DNA from: Flexivirga meconopsidis
GTDB taxonomy: Bacteria; Actinomycetota; Actinomycetes; Actinomycetales; Dermatophilaceae
DNA: 64,000 nt
Direction of reading: 5' to 3'
NCBI RefSeq assembly: GCF_026162425.1
Contig: NZ_JAOBQJ010000002.1
Coordinates: 186,001-250,000, forward strand
Shown: positions 36,209 to 44,987 of the stretch, in pieces
Layout: each line of letters opens with the position of its first letter
Position numbering within the stretch: the first letter of the stretch is position 1
The notes under the pieces: generated by a model
Databases searched by the model: none
Told to the model about the DNA's origin: nothing
Seen by the model: the letters and a program-made list of their open reading frames with translations, nothing else
Translations under genes and position numbers: made by a program

Positions 36209-37629
36209 CAACAACCACAGCGCAATCCACCGATCTGACTCCTGCGGGCACGCCGCGCCAGGAGGCCGCACGGGACCACCTCTGGGGTCACTTCACCCGG
36301 CAGTCGGTCTACGAACCGGTCGACCAGGGCGGGCTCGGCGCCAACATTCCGCTGATCACCCGCGGTGAGGGTGCCTACATCTTCGACGACGCCGGCAAGA
36401 AGTACCTCGACGGCCTCTCCGGCCTGTTCACCGTGCAGGTCGGTCACGGCCGCGAGGAGCTCGCCGAGGCGGCCGCCAAGCAGGCCAAGGAGCTGGCGTT
36501 CTTCCCCATCTGGTCCTACGCCCACAAGCCGGCGATCGACCTCGCGGAGCGACTCGCGTCATACGCACCGGGTGACCTCAACCGGGTCTTCTTCACCACC
36601 GGCGGCGGCGAGGCCGTCGAGTCGGCGTGGAAGCTCGCCAAGCAGTACTACAAGCTGGTCGGCAAGCCGACCAAGCACAAGGTGATCAGCCGCGCGATCG
36701 CCTACCACGGCACGCCGCAGGGTGCGCTGTCGATCACCGGGCTGCCGCCGCTCAAGGAGATGTTCGAGCCGTTGGTGCCGGGTGCGTTCAAGGTGCCCAA
36801 CACCAACATCTACCGGGCAGCTCCCGAATTCCGTGACGACCCAAAGGCTTTCGGCCGCTGGGCCGCCGACCGCATCGCCGAGGCGATCGAGTTCGAGGGG
36901 CCCGACACGGTCGCCGCGGTCTTCCTCGAGCCGGTGCAGAACGCCGGTGGCTGCTTCCCGCCGCCGCCCGGATACTTCGAGCGGGTGCGCGAGATCTGCG
37001 ACGAGTACGACGTGCTGCTGGTCTCGGACGAAACGATCTGCGCGTTCGGCCGGATCGGCGAGATCTTCGCCTGCAAGGACTTCGGTTACACCCCGGACAT
37101 CATCACCTGCGCCAAGGGGATGACCTCCGGCTACTCCCCGATCGGCGCGATGATCGCGAGCGACCGGCTGTTCGAGCCGTTCCGGCACGGCACCACGTCC
37201 TTCCCGCACGGCTACACCTTCGGCGGGCACCCGGTGTCGGCCGCGGTCGCGATGGCCAACCTGGACATCTTCGAGCGCGAGGGCCTCGTGCAGCACGTGC
37301 ACGAGAACGCCCCGAAGTTCCGTGCGTCGCTGGAGAAGCTGCACGATCTGCCGATCGTCGGCGACGTCCGCGGCGAGGGCTACTTCTACGGCATCGAGCT
37401 GGTCAAGGACAAGGAGACCCGCGAGACGTTCAACGACGACGAGGCCGAGCGGATGCTGCGCGGGTTCCTCTCCAAGGCGTTGTATGACGCAGGTCTCTAC
37501 TGCCGCGCCGACGACCGCGGCGACCCCGTCGTCCAGCTGGCGCCGCCGTTGATCATCGGCCAGCCGGAGTTCGACGAGATCGAGCAGAAGCTCCGCGGCG
37601 TCCTCACCGAGGCGTGGTCGATGCTCTGA
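36205..37629 (+). CDS. Class III PLP-dependent aminotransferase
   Basis: 474 aa. Fold-type I omega-aminotransferase related to putrescine, GABA and taurine-pyruvate transaminases. Cofactor-phosphate region FFTTGGGEAVESAWKLAKQYY, Asp in LLVSDETICAFGR, PLP Lys in ITCAKGMTSGYSPIGA, then TSFPHGYTFGGHPVSAA. It is coupled to the Lrp gene. The true amino donor cannot be assigned from sequence alone. Confidence 0.92.
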   Translation: MTTTTAQSTDLTPAGTPRQEAARDHLWGHFTRQSVYEPVDQGGLGANIPLITRGEGAYIFDDAGKKYLDGLSGLFTVQVGHGREELAEAAAKQAKELAFFPIWSYAHKPAIDLAERLASYAPGDLNRVFFTTGGGEAVESAWKLAKQYYKLVGKPTKHKVISRAIAYHGTPQGALSITGLPPLKEMFEPLVPGAFKVPNTNIYRAAPEFRDDPKAFGRWAADRIAEAIEFEGPDTVAAVFLEPVQNAGGCFPPPPGYFERVREICDEYDVLLVSDETICAFGRIGEIFACKDFGYTPDIITCAKGMTSGYSPIGAMIASDRLFEPFRHGTTSFPHGYTFGGHPVSAAVAMANLDIFEREGLVQHVHENAPKFRASLEKLHDLPIVGDVRGEGYFYGIELVKDKETRETFNDDEAERMLRGFLSKALYDAGLYCRADDRGDPVVQLAPPLIIGQPEFDEIEQKLRGVLTEAWSML

Positions 37630-37683
37630 GCGGCGACGCCGTGAGCACGCACTGATGTCAACGACTCTGGTTCACTGACCCGC

Positions 37684-38514
37684 GTGGAGCCGCTTCCGAA
37701 ATACTGGATCGCCGCGCGCAAGGGCAGCCAGACGGCCTGGGGCTGGTCCAGCCGGTCGCTCGACGACGCTCGCGCCGTCGGGTACGACCGGCTGGCCCGT
37801 CTCCTGGCCGCGGTGCACGACGGCACGATCAGGGGCTCCTACGGCTGGGCGCCGCCGCGCGAGTTGACCCTGCACGAGGAGCGCGACGACGCCGGCGTGC
37901 TGATCGGGGTGGTGTCGCGCAATCGCTACGGCGCCGACGTGCTCAACACCGACCATTTCCTCATCGCCGACGTCGACGTCCGCCAGACGGTCGCGCAGCA
38001 CGGGCGGCGGCTGCTGCGGCGTGCGTTCGGACGCCCCGAGGAAAGCACCAACAGCCCGAAAACCTTGGCACTGCGCCAGATCGGTGAGTTCGCGTCAGCG
38101 CATCCGTCGGTCGGGGTGCGGGTCTACGAGACCTTCGGCGGCTTCCGGGCCATCCTCACCGGCACCGGCCTGCCGCCCGACTCCCTCGGTGCCGCCACGC
38201 TCTTCGACGAGCTCGCGACCGACCAGGTGTACGCCCGGCTGTGCCGGAAATACCAGACCTGCCGGGCGCGGCTCACGCCGAAGCCGTGGCGCGCCGGACT
38301 GCGTGCGTCCGCGCCGGCCTGGCCGCCGGCGGACCCTGACGCGGAGGGGCAATGGGGTTCCTGGCTGCGCGACTATCAGGCGGCGTCCGCGCCATACGCA
38401 ACCTGCCGGCTGGTTGAGGTCGTCGGACCGCCGCCGCGGCCCTCCGAGCAGCGGTTGATCGCGCTGCACGACAGGGTGACCCGGGTTGCCGAAAAGTCGT
38501 TGCCCCTCGCCTGA
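37684..38514 (+). CDS. Conserved hypothetical protein
   Basis: 276 aa. No named family recognised. Fixed points are TDHFLIADVDV (about residues 90-100), RVYETFGGFRAILT (about 142-155), a helical FDELATDQVYARLCRKYQTCRARLTPKPWR (about 173-202) and a tail with WLRDYQAASAPYATCRLVEVVG. The acidic DVD pair, the F-G-G-F-R stretch and the RARLTPKPWR motif recur in conserved bacterial proteins of unknown role; a primase-polymerase-like core is conceivable but unproven. GTG 37684 has a weak TTCACT box 7 nt upstream. Confidence 0.72.
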   Translation: MEPLPKYWIAARKGSQTAWGWSSRSLDDARAVGYDRLARLLAAVHDGTIRGSYGWAPPRELTLHEERDDAGVLIGVVSRNRYGADVLNTDHFLIADVDVRQTVAQHGRRLLRRAFGRPEESTNSPKTLALRQIGEFASAHPSVGVRVYETFGGFRAILTGTGLPPDSLGAATLFDELATDQVYARLCRKYQTCRARLTPKPWRAGLRASAPAWPPADPDAEGQWGSWLRDYQAASAPYATCRLVEVVGPPPRPSEQRLIALHDRVTRVAEKSLPLA

Positions 38515-38543
38515 GCGACCGTCCTGCTACTACATTCGTAGAC

Positions 38544-39779
38544 ATGACTGAACGCGAGCACGACATCGTCCTCTTCGGCGCGACCGGTTTCGTCGGTCGG
38601 CTGACCGCCGAACACCTGGCGAAATTCGCGCCGAAAGGCACCCGGATCGCCCTCGCCGGGCGCGATCGCGGGAGGGTCGAGGCGGTGCGCCGGGAGCTAC
38701 CGCGCGCGGCTGCCGACTGGCCTGTCGTCATTGCGGATTCGAGCAATCCGGCATCGTTGCGAGCGATGGCCGAAAGCACTCGCGTGGTGATCACCACGGT
38801 CGGCCCGTACGCGAAGTACGGCCTCCCGCTGGTGGACGCCTGCGCCACCGCCGGGACCGACTACGTCGACCTGACCGGCGAGGTTCTCTTCGTGCGCGAG
38901 TCGATCGACCAGTTCCAGGAGGAGGCGAACCGCACCGGCGCCCGCATCGTGCACTCCTGTGGGTTCGACTCGGTGCCGTCCGACCTCGGAGTGCTCGTGC
39001 TGGCGGAGGCCGCGCGCGCGGATGACGCCGGCGAGCTCGGTGACACGACGCTGCACATGGCGATGAAGGGCGGTGCGAGCGGCGGCACCATTGCGTCGGC
39101 GATCAACCAGCTCGACGAGATCCGCGCCGACAAGACGAAGCGGAAGGTCGCCACCGACAAGTTCTCGCTCAGCCCGGACCGCGCGGCGGAGCCGAGTGGC
39201 GAATGGCGCGACTCGGTCGCCGTCCGGCATTCCCCCGAAATCGACGCGTGGACAGCACCTTTCGTGATGGCGACCTTCAACACCCGGGTCGTACGACGGA
39301 GCAACGCCCTCCTCGGGCACGCCTACGGCAAGAGCTTTCGCTACCGGGAGGTGCAACGCACCGGCAAGGGCATCGGCGGCCGCCTCGCCGCAGTGGCGCT
39401 CGCCGGAGGGCTCGGCATCGGATTCGGCGCGCTGAACCTGAAGCCGATCCGCCCGTTGGTCGAGCGGGTCGTGCCGTCGCCCGGCGAAGGACCGGACGAG
39501 AAGGCACGCGCCGCGGGTTGGTTCAAGGCTGAGGTACGCAGCACGACATCCACCGGTGCGGCGTACCGCAGCATCGTTGCAGCACAAGGTGATCCGGGCT
39601 ATGCGGCGACTGCGGTGATGCTCGGTGAGAGCGCGCTCAGCCTGGCGCTGCAGCGGGACGAGTGCCCCCTGCCGACAGGCCTCAACGGCGGCGTTCTGAC
39701 GCCTGCGACCGCGCTCGGCAACGTCCTTGCCGACCGCCTCCGGGCGCGCGGCTTCACGGTCGAGGCCGGTGCGGCCTGA
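38544..39779 (+). CDS. Saccharopine dehydrogenase-like oxidoreductase (trans-acting enoyl reductase family)
   Basis: 411 aa. N-terminal Rossmann fold DIVLFGATGFVGRLTAEHLA, then VVITTVGPYAKYGLPLVDACATAGTDYVDLTGE and SCGFDSVPSDLGV, as in the mycobacterial Rv2449c/Rv2953 type. A hydrophobic segment at about 280-298 (LAAVALAGGLGIGFGALNL) may touch the membrane. TACATT plus 7 nt precedes ATG 38544 (leaderless). Rv2953 acts in phthiocerol lipid synthesis, but no polyketide genes lie here, so the substrate is open. Confidence 0.88.
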   Translation: MTEREHDIVLFGATGFVGRLTAEHLAKFAPKGTRIALAGRDRGRVEAVRRELPRAAADWPVVIADSSNPASLRAMAESTRVVITTVGPYAKYGLPLVDACATAGTDYVDLTGEVLFVRESIDQFQEEANRTGARIVHSCGFDSVPSDLGVLVLAEAARADDAGELGDTTLHMAMKGGASGGTIASAINQLDEIRADKTKRKVATDKFSLSPDRAAEPSGEWRDSVAVRHSPEIDAWTAPFVMATFNTRVVRRSNALLGHAYGKSFRYREVQRTGKGIGGRLAAVALAGGLGIGFGALNLKPIRPLVERVVPSPGEGPDEKARAAGWFKAEVRSTTSTGAAYRSIVAAQGDPGYAATAVMLGESALSLALQRDECPLPTGLNGGVLTPATALGNVLADRLRARGFTVEAGAA

Positions 39780-39820
39780 CCGGCTGATCGAAGCGGACAG
39801 CTTTGGTCCGCCCGCTTCCT

Positions 39821-39826
39821 TAGGCT
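39821..39826 (+). promoter_or_regulatory. -10 box of leaderless promoter for AlkZ-like gene
   Basis: TAGGCT with 7 nt to ATG 39834. The start codon itself lies in the recurrent word GGTATGACG. Confidence 0.5.
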
Positions 39827-39833
39827 GCCGGGT

Positions 39834-40901
39834 ATGACGACGCCACGCGACCACATCGCCCGCCTGCGCCTGATCGCGCAGCGCCTCGTCGGGCCGGCGT
39901 GCCCGACACCGACCGACGCGGTGCGGTGGATGACCTGCTCGCAGGCCCAGGACTTCGCCGGCGCACGGTGCGCGGTGGCCTTGCGGTCCGGCACCTCGGT
40001 CGCCGAGGTCGAACGCGCAGTGAACGCAGGCGAACTCGTCCGGTCGTGGCCGATGCGCGGCACGCTGCAACTGGTCGCGGCCGAGGACTTGGCGTGGATG
40101 CTGTCGCTCAACCGGGAGCCGACGCTCCGGGCGCGCAAGCGGCGGCATGCAGAGCTGGCCATCACGCCGCGTGACGTCGCGCGCGCGACCGAGGTCACCG
40201 TCGCTGCACTTCGTGGCGGCGGGCGGCTGGACCGCGCCGGGCTGTTCGCCCTCTGGCAACAGCACGGCATCGCTACCGAGGGTCAGCGCGGCATACATCT
40301 GGTGCAGGCGCTGTCGCTGGACGGCGTGATCGTGCTGGGGCCGATGGTCGGCAAGCAGCATGGTTTCGTGCTCTTCGATGAGTGGATTCCTCGCAGTCGC
40401 AAGCTAACTCGCGATCAGTCGGTGGCGGAGTGGGCGGTCCGCTACTTCCGGTCGCACGGCCCGGCGACGGTCGCGGACTTCCGGTGGTGGAGTGGGCTGC
40501 TGCAGCGGAATCTCTCGCCGGTGTGGGAGCAGGTGCGCGGCGAGTTGGCGTCGCTCGATGTCGGCGAGACGACCTACTACCTGGATCCGGCGACGTTGGC
40601 CGCGTGGGAATCGCTCGGCTCGGCGACCCTGCGACCGCTGCTCACGCCCGCCTTCGACGAGATCCTGCTCGGGTATGCCGACCGCTCCCCCACCCTGCCG
40701 CCGTCCGTCGCCGACCAGGTCGTGCCGGGCCGGAACGGCGTCTTCCGTCCGGTGCTGATCGACGGAGGACGCGCCGTTGCGACCTGGCAGAAACCGGCGA
40801 AAGGCATTGGGGACGTGAGTGTCTCGCCGCTCGGCGGCCGGCTCACTGCTCGTGCGACGCAGGCGCTTCCTGGGTTGACCAGGCGCTATCCGTTTGCGTG
40901 A
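39834..40901 (+). CDS. AlkZ-like DNA glycosylase (HTH_42 winged-helix family)
   Basis: 355 aa. The three tandem winged-helix arrangement of the HTH_42 family is recognisable from WMTCSQAQDFAGARCAVALRS, LVRSWPMRGTLQLVAAEDLAWML, GPATVADFRWWSGL and the C-terminal FDEILLGYADRS ... GRNGVFRPVLIDGG. Gln37-Ala-Gln39 coincides in number with the catalytic QxQ motif of Streptomyces AlkZ, which removes bulky lesions and interstrand crosslinks; paralogues are widespread and less specialised. Whether this one unhooks crosslinks is inference. It stands alone. Confidence 0.83.
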   Translation: MTTPRDHIARLRLIAQRLVGPACPTPTDAVRWMTCSQAQDFAGARCAVALRSGTSVAEVERAVNAGELVRSWPMRGTLQLVAAEDLAWMLSLNREPTLRARKRRHAELAITPRDVARATEVTVAALRGGGRLDRAGLFALWQQHGIATEGQRGIHLVQALSLDGVIVLGPMVGKQHGFVLFDEWIPRSRKLTRDQSVAEWAVRYFRSHGPATVADFRWWSGLLQRNLSPVWEQVRGELASLDVGETTYYLDPATLAAWESLGSATLRPLLTPAFDEILLGYADRSPTLPPSVADQVVPGRNGVFRPVLIDGGRAVATWQKPAKGIGDVSVSPLGGRLTARATQALPGLTRRYPFA

Positions 40902-40944
40902 GTGGGTGCGACGTCGCGGTTCCCGCGCTGCTGGCGTACGTGCC

Positions 40945-41001
40945 GGCCGCGGGATCAACGCGCGCCGCGGGATGACTGGCTGGCCGCGGGATCAACGCGC
41001 G
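40945..41001 (+). repeat. 20-bp direct repeats in long intergenic region
   Basis: GGCCGCGGGATCAACGCGCG occurs at 40945-40964 and 40982-41001 (37-bp period), with further CCGCGGGA copies between and after. Downstream are clustered CTTCGCT/GCTCCGCT units (41036-41070) and a perfect hairpin GGGCCGC-TCAC-GCGGCCC (41074-41091). The 485 bp from 40902 to 41386 has no gene I can support. Confidence 0.7.
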
Positions 41002-41157
41002 TGCCGCGGGACGAGGGACCGCCCTCGCGGCCTCACTCCGCTTCGCTCCGCTGGCGCTCCGCTTCGCTGCATAGGGCCGCTCACGCGGCCCCTCGCCCCG
41101 CTCAGGATCTCGCCACGCACCTGATCGTGCCCCCTTCTGCAACCTTCCGTTGGCGGT

Positions 41158-41251
41158 GGTCGAGTAGGGCGAAGCAGCGAAGCCCTTGGGGCCGGTGGGG
41201 GCTGGTCGAGTAGGGCGGAGGAGCGAAGCGGGGGAGCCCGTATCGAGACCA
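41158..41251 (+). repeat. GGTCGAGTAGGGCG / GTATCGAGACC interspersed repeats
   Basis: Two copies of TGGTCGAGTAGGGCG (41158 and 41203), each followed by AGCGAAGC. The second is closed by CCCGTATCGAGACCA (41237-41251), roughly the reverse complement of the start. Units of this kind are common beside DUF222-HNH genes in actinobacteria. Inverted relatives lie downstream of the gene at 43143-43289. Confidence 0.7.
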
Positions 41252-41374
41252 CCCCACTCCACCACGCAACACCATCCCACCCGCCAGCGACAACCCCCGC
41301 CTGATCCCACGAATCACACTGGAAACACTCACGATTCAGCCTTGTGCACCCTTCCCAACCACATCGAACACGTG

Positions 41375-41380
41375 TATGAT
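41375..41380 (+). promoter_or_regulatory. -10 box of leaderless promoter for DUF222-HNH gene
   Basis: TATGAT with 6 nt to ATG 41387. It fixes the start at MSQLQQAL; the open frame upstream runs through repeats. Confidence 0.55.
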
Positions 41381-41386
41381 TTGGGC

Positions 41387-43135
41387 ATGTCCCAGCTGCA
41401 GCAGGCACTCACCAACCAGGTGATCGCTGCTGCCACCACGAGCGAACTCTTGGAGGCCGCACAGACGCTGCTGCGGGCCGCGTTCGACAACGCCCGCCAC
41501 GACGCCAACGGCACACCAGGCGACGGCACGTGTCTTTCGGATGGCGAGTTGCTCGATCAGGTGCTCGCCACCCAGCAGGTGCAAAACTCCGCCTGGGCCA
41601 CCCAAACCCTGCGGCTGGACCAACTCGCGCAACGCGAATACGACAAACACCCCGAAAGCCCCGACACGTGGACACCGTTGGAAGTCGGTGCCCGGCTGGG
41701 GTGGACCGACCGGCAAACCAGCCTGCGACTCACCCAAGCGGTCGACAGTGTGCGTCACACGCCGCTGCTGCTCCACCAGGCCGGGACCGGGGAGTTGGAG
41801 GGACGGAAAGTGATCGCGGTCAGCGACGCCCTCGCCGACACCGTCAGCACCCTGGAATCAGCTGACGGACCCCACACACCGGGGTTGGCCGCGAAGATCA
41901 CCGACGCGATCCAGGCCGAGATCCTGGCCAGCGCCCCGGAGACCTCGACATCGACGAAACTGCGCCGCCGCACCGGGCGCCTACTGACCCAGCACGCACC
42001 GGTCGCAGCCGACCACGCTGCGGCGGCACGACGACGAGAGTCCACCGACGTGACCGTCGCACCCCAGTGGGAACCAGGCATGTCCACCCTCACCGCCGTC
42101 CTGCCCGCGTTGGACGCGGCGCAACTCATCACCGCAATCAACACGCACGCAAAGACCCTGCACGAGACAACCACGACAACCAAAACATTGGGCGAGTGCA
42201 GGGTCGACGCCCTCACCGACCTCGTGCTGTCCGATGTGCGGGTGACCGCCGAGCTCGTCTTGCACGTGCCGTTCCACCCGGCTACCGCCGCGTCCACAAA
42301 CACGAGTCCGGAGGCCGGCACTGGCGGGACCGAAGCGCACGGCCGCCACCGTGCGACGGGCACGAGTGACGCAACCGGCACGGGCGTGGGCGGCGGGGTC
42401 GGCGTGCTGGACCGGCCGAGCATCATCGACGACACAGCAGCAACCGACGCGACACCCGGAGCCGTCGGCGCGTGGACATCGAAGGCACGACCGCCCGGTC
42501 CGCCTGAGTTCATACTCCCGATCAACTCGGTCGTCCTCGACCTCGACACCTGCCGCCCGACCAGTTGCCGCCCGATCAGCGGGGCCGAACGCCAACTCAA
42601 AGCCAAGGTGCTCGAGGCCGCGCTCCGCACTGGCACCCGACCACCACCCGATCGGATCCGCTCCCAGCAGTCCACACCCAGTGAAACTCCCGCTCCCACC
42701 GCGAACCCCGCGCGGTACCGGCTCGGTGACGTCCACGTCCCCGGTGTCGGGGTCATCCCCGCTGACGCGATCCGCGAACTCACCCGCCTGCTCGGCACCA
42801 AGATCACCCGTGCCCTGGTCAACGCGGACACCGGGACGGTGGCCGAAACCGCTAACCAGACCTACACCCCCGGCACCCGCCTGGCACGATTCGTGCGGGC
42901 CCGTGACCAGCACTGCCGATTCCCCGGCTGCACCCGACCCGCAACACTCACCGACCTCGACCACGTCACCCCGTATCCGGACGGTCCGACCGCAGCCCAC
43001 AACCTGCAATGCCTCTGCCGACACCACCACCGCGCCAAACACGAAACCGGCTGGACCGTGTCAATGACCCCCGACGGTGCCTGCACCTGGACCAGCCCCA
43101 CCGGACACGTCTACACCACCCACCCCGCCGACTAA
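41387..43135 (+). CDS. DUF222 domain HNH endonuclease (13E12 repeat family)
   Basis: 582 aa. The N-terminal two-thirds is the helical DUF222 domain (LDQLAQREYDKHPESPDTWTPLEVGARLGWTDRQTSLRL ... LPALDAAQLITAINTHAK). A low-complexity Thr/Gly/Ala linker lies at about 305-350. The C-terminal HNH nuclease has CRFPGCTRPATLTDLDHVTPYPDGPTAAHNLQCLCRHHHRAKH with the paired Cys and the catalytic His. These genes are multicopy repeats in many actinobacteria (REP13E12 in mycobacteria), and mobility has been suggested. The coding strand is markedly C- and A-rich compared with its neighbours. Related repeats flank it on both sides. Confidence 0.93.
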   Translation: MSQLQQALTNQVIAAATTSELLEAAQTLLRAAFDNARHDANGTPGDGTCLSDGELLDQVLATQQVQNSAWATQTLRLDQLAQREYDKHPESPDTWTPLEVGARLGWTDRQTSLRLTQAVDSVRHTPLLLHQAGTGELEGRKVIAVSDALADTVSTLESADGPHTPGLAAKITDAIQAEILASAPETSTSTKLRRRTGRLLTQHAPVAADHAAAARRRESTDVTVAPQWEPGMSTLTAVLPALDAAQLITAINTHAKTLHETTTTTKTLGECRVDALTDLVLSDVRVTAELVLHVPFHPATAASTNTSPEAGTGGTEAHGRHRATGTSDATGTGVGGGVGVLDRPSIIDDTAATDATPGAVGAWTSKARPPGPPEFILPINSVVLDLDTCRPTSCRPISGAERQLKAKVLEAALRTGTRPPPDRIRSQQSTPSETPAPTANPARYRLGDVHVPGVGVIPADAIRELTRLLGTKITRALVNADTGTVAETANQTYTPGTRLARFVRARDQHCRFPGCTRPATLTDLDHVTPYPDGPTAAHNLQCLCRHHHRAKHETGWTVSMTPDGACTWTSPTGHVYTTHPAD

Positions 43136-43169
43136 CAGACCGCTGATCTCGATACGGCCCGCCTAGCGG

Positions 43170-43289
43170 CTCGACCTACTCGATCAGCGTGGAAATGGCT
43201 CGGCCTACTCGATCAGCGGGCCAGGCGCTCGGTGCGCGGGTCGGCCAACTCGATCAGCGTGGAACACGGCTCGGCCCACTCGACCAGCA
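43170..43289 (+). repeat. Four copies of CTCGRCCYACTCGATCAGCG
   Basis: 20-bp units at 43170-43189, 43199-43218, 43240-43259 and 43270-43289, differing at one to four positions and spaced 9 to 21 bp apart. They are preceded by CTCGATACGGCCCGC (43149-43163), which is the inverted partner of the upstream element. No gene is evident in 43136-43380. Confidence 0.75.
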
Positions 43290-43380
43290 TGCAACGCCCA
43301 ACGATCCGGAATGTTCGCCGATCGCCACCGCGCCGAAATCTCGCATGCGATCGCGCACTCGCCTTCCCTACAGTCACGCC

Positions 43381-43800
43381 ATGTCCGAACCGGTCCGCAC
43401 CACAACGCATTCGCAGCAAGGCGCGCTGCTCAGCCGGACCGCAACGCTACTGGAGCGAGTCGCACACGACCGGGTGGTCGGGCGCCCGGTGGTGATCCTG
43501 GCGTCGGTCCTTGCGGGGGCAACGCGGGCGGTCCGCGGCTTCCGTGCCGACGGCGCCACCAAGGTGCTGGTGATCGCCTTCAGCACCGGCACCGGTGAGG
43601 TCCCTCGTGGCGACGAGGCCGAAACGCTCATCGTCTCGAGCCCGCCGGCAAAGTCGGTGATGGACGAACTCGCTGCCTGGGACCGGCTGATCGCGCAGCA
43701 GCGCCGCACCCGACCTGACGACCGACGCACCCTGACACCGCAAACCCGTTGCAACGAGGGGAAACTCAGCGCGTCCCCCACTCCCATGCCGGACGGCTGA
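43381..43800 (+). CDS. Hypothetical protein
   Basis: 139 aa. ATG 43381 has TACAGT and 6 nt upstream (leaderless). The N-terminal two-thirds looks folded (LLSRTATLLERVAHDRVVGRPVVILASVLAGATRAVRGFRADGATKVLVIAFSTGTGEVP); the last 40 residues are polar and likely disordered. No family recognised. Its end overlaps the convergent ATPase gene by 35 bp. Confidence 0.55.
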   Translation: MSEPVRTTTHSQQGALLSRTATLLERVAHDRVVGRPVVILASVLAGATRAVRGFRADGATKVLVIAFSTGTGEVPRGDEAETLIVSSPPAKSVMDELAAWDRLIAQQRRTRPDDRRTLTPQTRCNEGKLSASPTPMPDG

Positions 43801-44926
43801 GCAGTCCCTGACCCTCGACGCGGGTCTCACCGAGATCCTTGGCGAGCACGACCTCGCAGGTCCCGCCCGTGCCGGGCGCCAGCACGTTCAGCAACGGCCC
43901 GGCATGTGTCACCACCAGCACCTGCGAACGCTCCGACGCACGCTTGATCAACCGCCCGAGCGGCGGCAGCAACTCCGGGTGCAAGGACGTCTCGGGCTCG
44001 TTGAGCACCATCAGTTCGGGTGGGTCCACGGTGAGCAGCGCTGCTGCCCACAGCACGTAGCGCAGGGTGCCGTCCGACAGCTCGGCTGCCCGAAGCGGAC
44101 GCAGCATCCCGGGCTGGTGCAGCGCCAGATCGAACAACCCGTCATGCACGACCACCTCGAGCCGCGCGCCATCGAAAGCGTCGGCGATCGCCGTCTGCAG
44201 GTCGTCGAAACCACTCTCATTGATCGTCTGCACCGCCGCGGCAAGATCGGCACCGTCGTCGGCCAGCACCGGCGTCCGGGTGCCGACCTGGGGCCGGCGC
44301 GCCGGCGCCTCCGCGTCGGCCCGGAAGCCGTCGTAGAACCGCCAGGACCGGATCGAACGACGCACCGCGAACACCTCGGGCGCGACCTGCGGGTCGGCAT
44401 ACTCGGTCAGCACACTGCGAAACGGCGCCAAGCCGTCGGTGACCTCCGACCATGAGCGGCCCTCCCGCGCCTCGACCAGGCCCCGGGTGCGCCGCACCGA
44501 GACCGTCGCCGGTCGCATCACCGGGCCGCTGAAGATCCGCTCCCGCTTGATCTGCGGATCGCGCTGGAAAGCCGTCGGCAACCCGGTGGGCTGCGGCAGC
44601 CCGAGGTCCACCATGTAGCCGAAATCGTCACTGGCGTAACCAAGTTGGAGACTCACCGGTCCCTTCCGCACGGTGCCCTGCACCGCCGCACCGCGCCGGG
44701 CACCAGCCAGGGACTCGGGCCCGGCCCAGAGCGCCGAGTGCAGCCCGCCTTCCCTGGCGAGCGAGGCGATCACCCCGCCCTGGCCGCAATCGGCCAGCAA
44801 CCGAAGGGCCCGGTAGAGGGACGACTTGCCGCTGCCGTTGGCGCCGGTCACCACGGTCAACCGATCGAGTGGGACGACGACATCGCGCAGTGACCGATAG
44901 CCGCTGACCGCGAGGGTACTGATCAT
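43766..44926 (-). CDS. AAA-type ATPase, RecF/OLD-like
   Basis: 386 aa. Walker A GANGSGKSS near the N-terminus after ISTLAVSGYRSLRDVVVPLDRLTVV, as in SMC/RecF-like ATPases. An ABC-type signature region ELSDGTLRYVLWAAAL, Walker B LMVLNEPETSLHPELL and a downstream VLVVTHAGPLLN motif lie in the last third. No nuclease (Toprim) domain follows, unlike OLD proteins, so it may act alone. ATG 44926 has TAGTTT and 6 nt upstream (leaderless). No partner toxin or nuclease gene is adjacent. Confidence 0.87.
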   Translation of the reverse strand: MISTLAVSGYRSLRDVVVPLDRLTVVTGANGSGKSSLYRALRLLADCGQGGVIASLAREGGLHSALWAGPESLAGARRGAAVQGTVRKGPVSLQLGYASDDFGYMVDLGLPQPTGLPTAFQRDPQIKRERIFSGPVMRPATVSVRRTRGLVEAREGRSWSEVTDGLAPFRSVLTEYADPQVAPEVFAVRRSIRSWRFYDGFRADAEAPARRPQVGTRTPVLADDGADLAAAVQTINESGFDDLQTAIADAFDGARLEVVVHDGLFDLALHQPGMLRPLRAAELSDGTLRYVLWAAALLTVDPPELMVLNEPETSLHPELLPPLGRLIKRASERSQVLVVTHAGPLLNVLAPGTGGTCEVVLAKDLGETRVEGQGLLSRPAWEWGTR

Positions 44927-44939
44927 GCGGCAAAACTAG

Positions 44940-44972
44940 GGGGCGCCACGGACAGCGTGTCCGTGGCGCCCC
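44940..44972 (-). terminator. Intrinsic terminator of secreted-protein gene
   Basis: Perfect 15-bp stem (GGGGCGCCACGGACA with its complement) and a 3-nt loop, followed on the minus strand by CCTAGTTTTGCC. The TAGTTT of this T-tract doubles as the -10 box of the next gene. Confidence 0.8.
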
Positions 44973-44987
44973 TTAGTCAACCGTCGA

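Noticed and set aside
38697-40361. Minus-strand open frame of 554 codons
   Set aside because: Antisense to two well-supported genes, with no domain and Arg/Gly/Ala-rich composition.
40945-43289. CRISPR array
   Set aside because: The repeats are few, imperfect and irregularly spaced without unique 30-40 bp spacers, and no cas genes are present; they fit DUF222-associated interspersed repeats.
43766-44926. Phage-defence (OLD/Gabija-like) system
   Set aside because: The ATPase lacks a Toprim domain, and the neighbours (a small hypothetical and a small secreted protein) include no nuclease or helicase; the HNH gene nearby has its own promoter and belongs to a repeat family.
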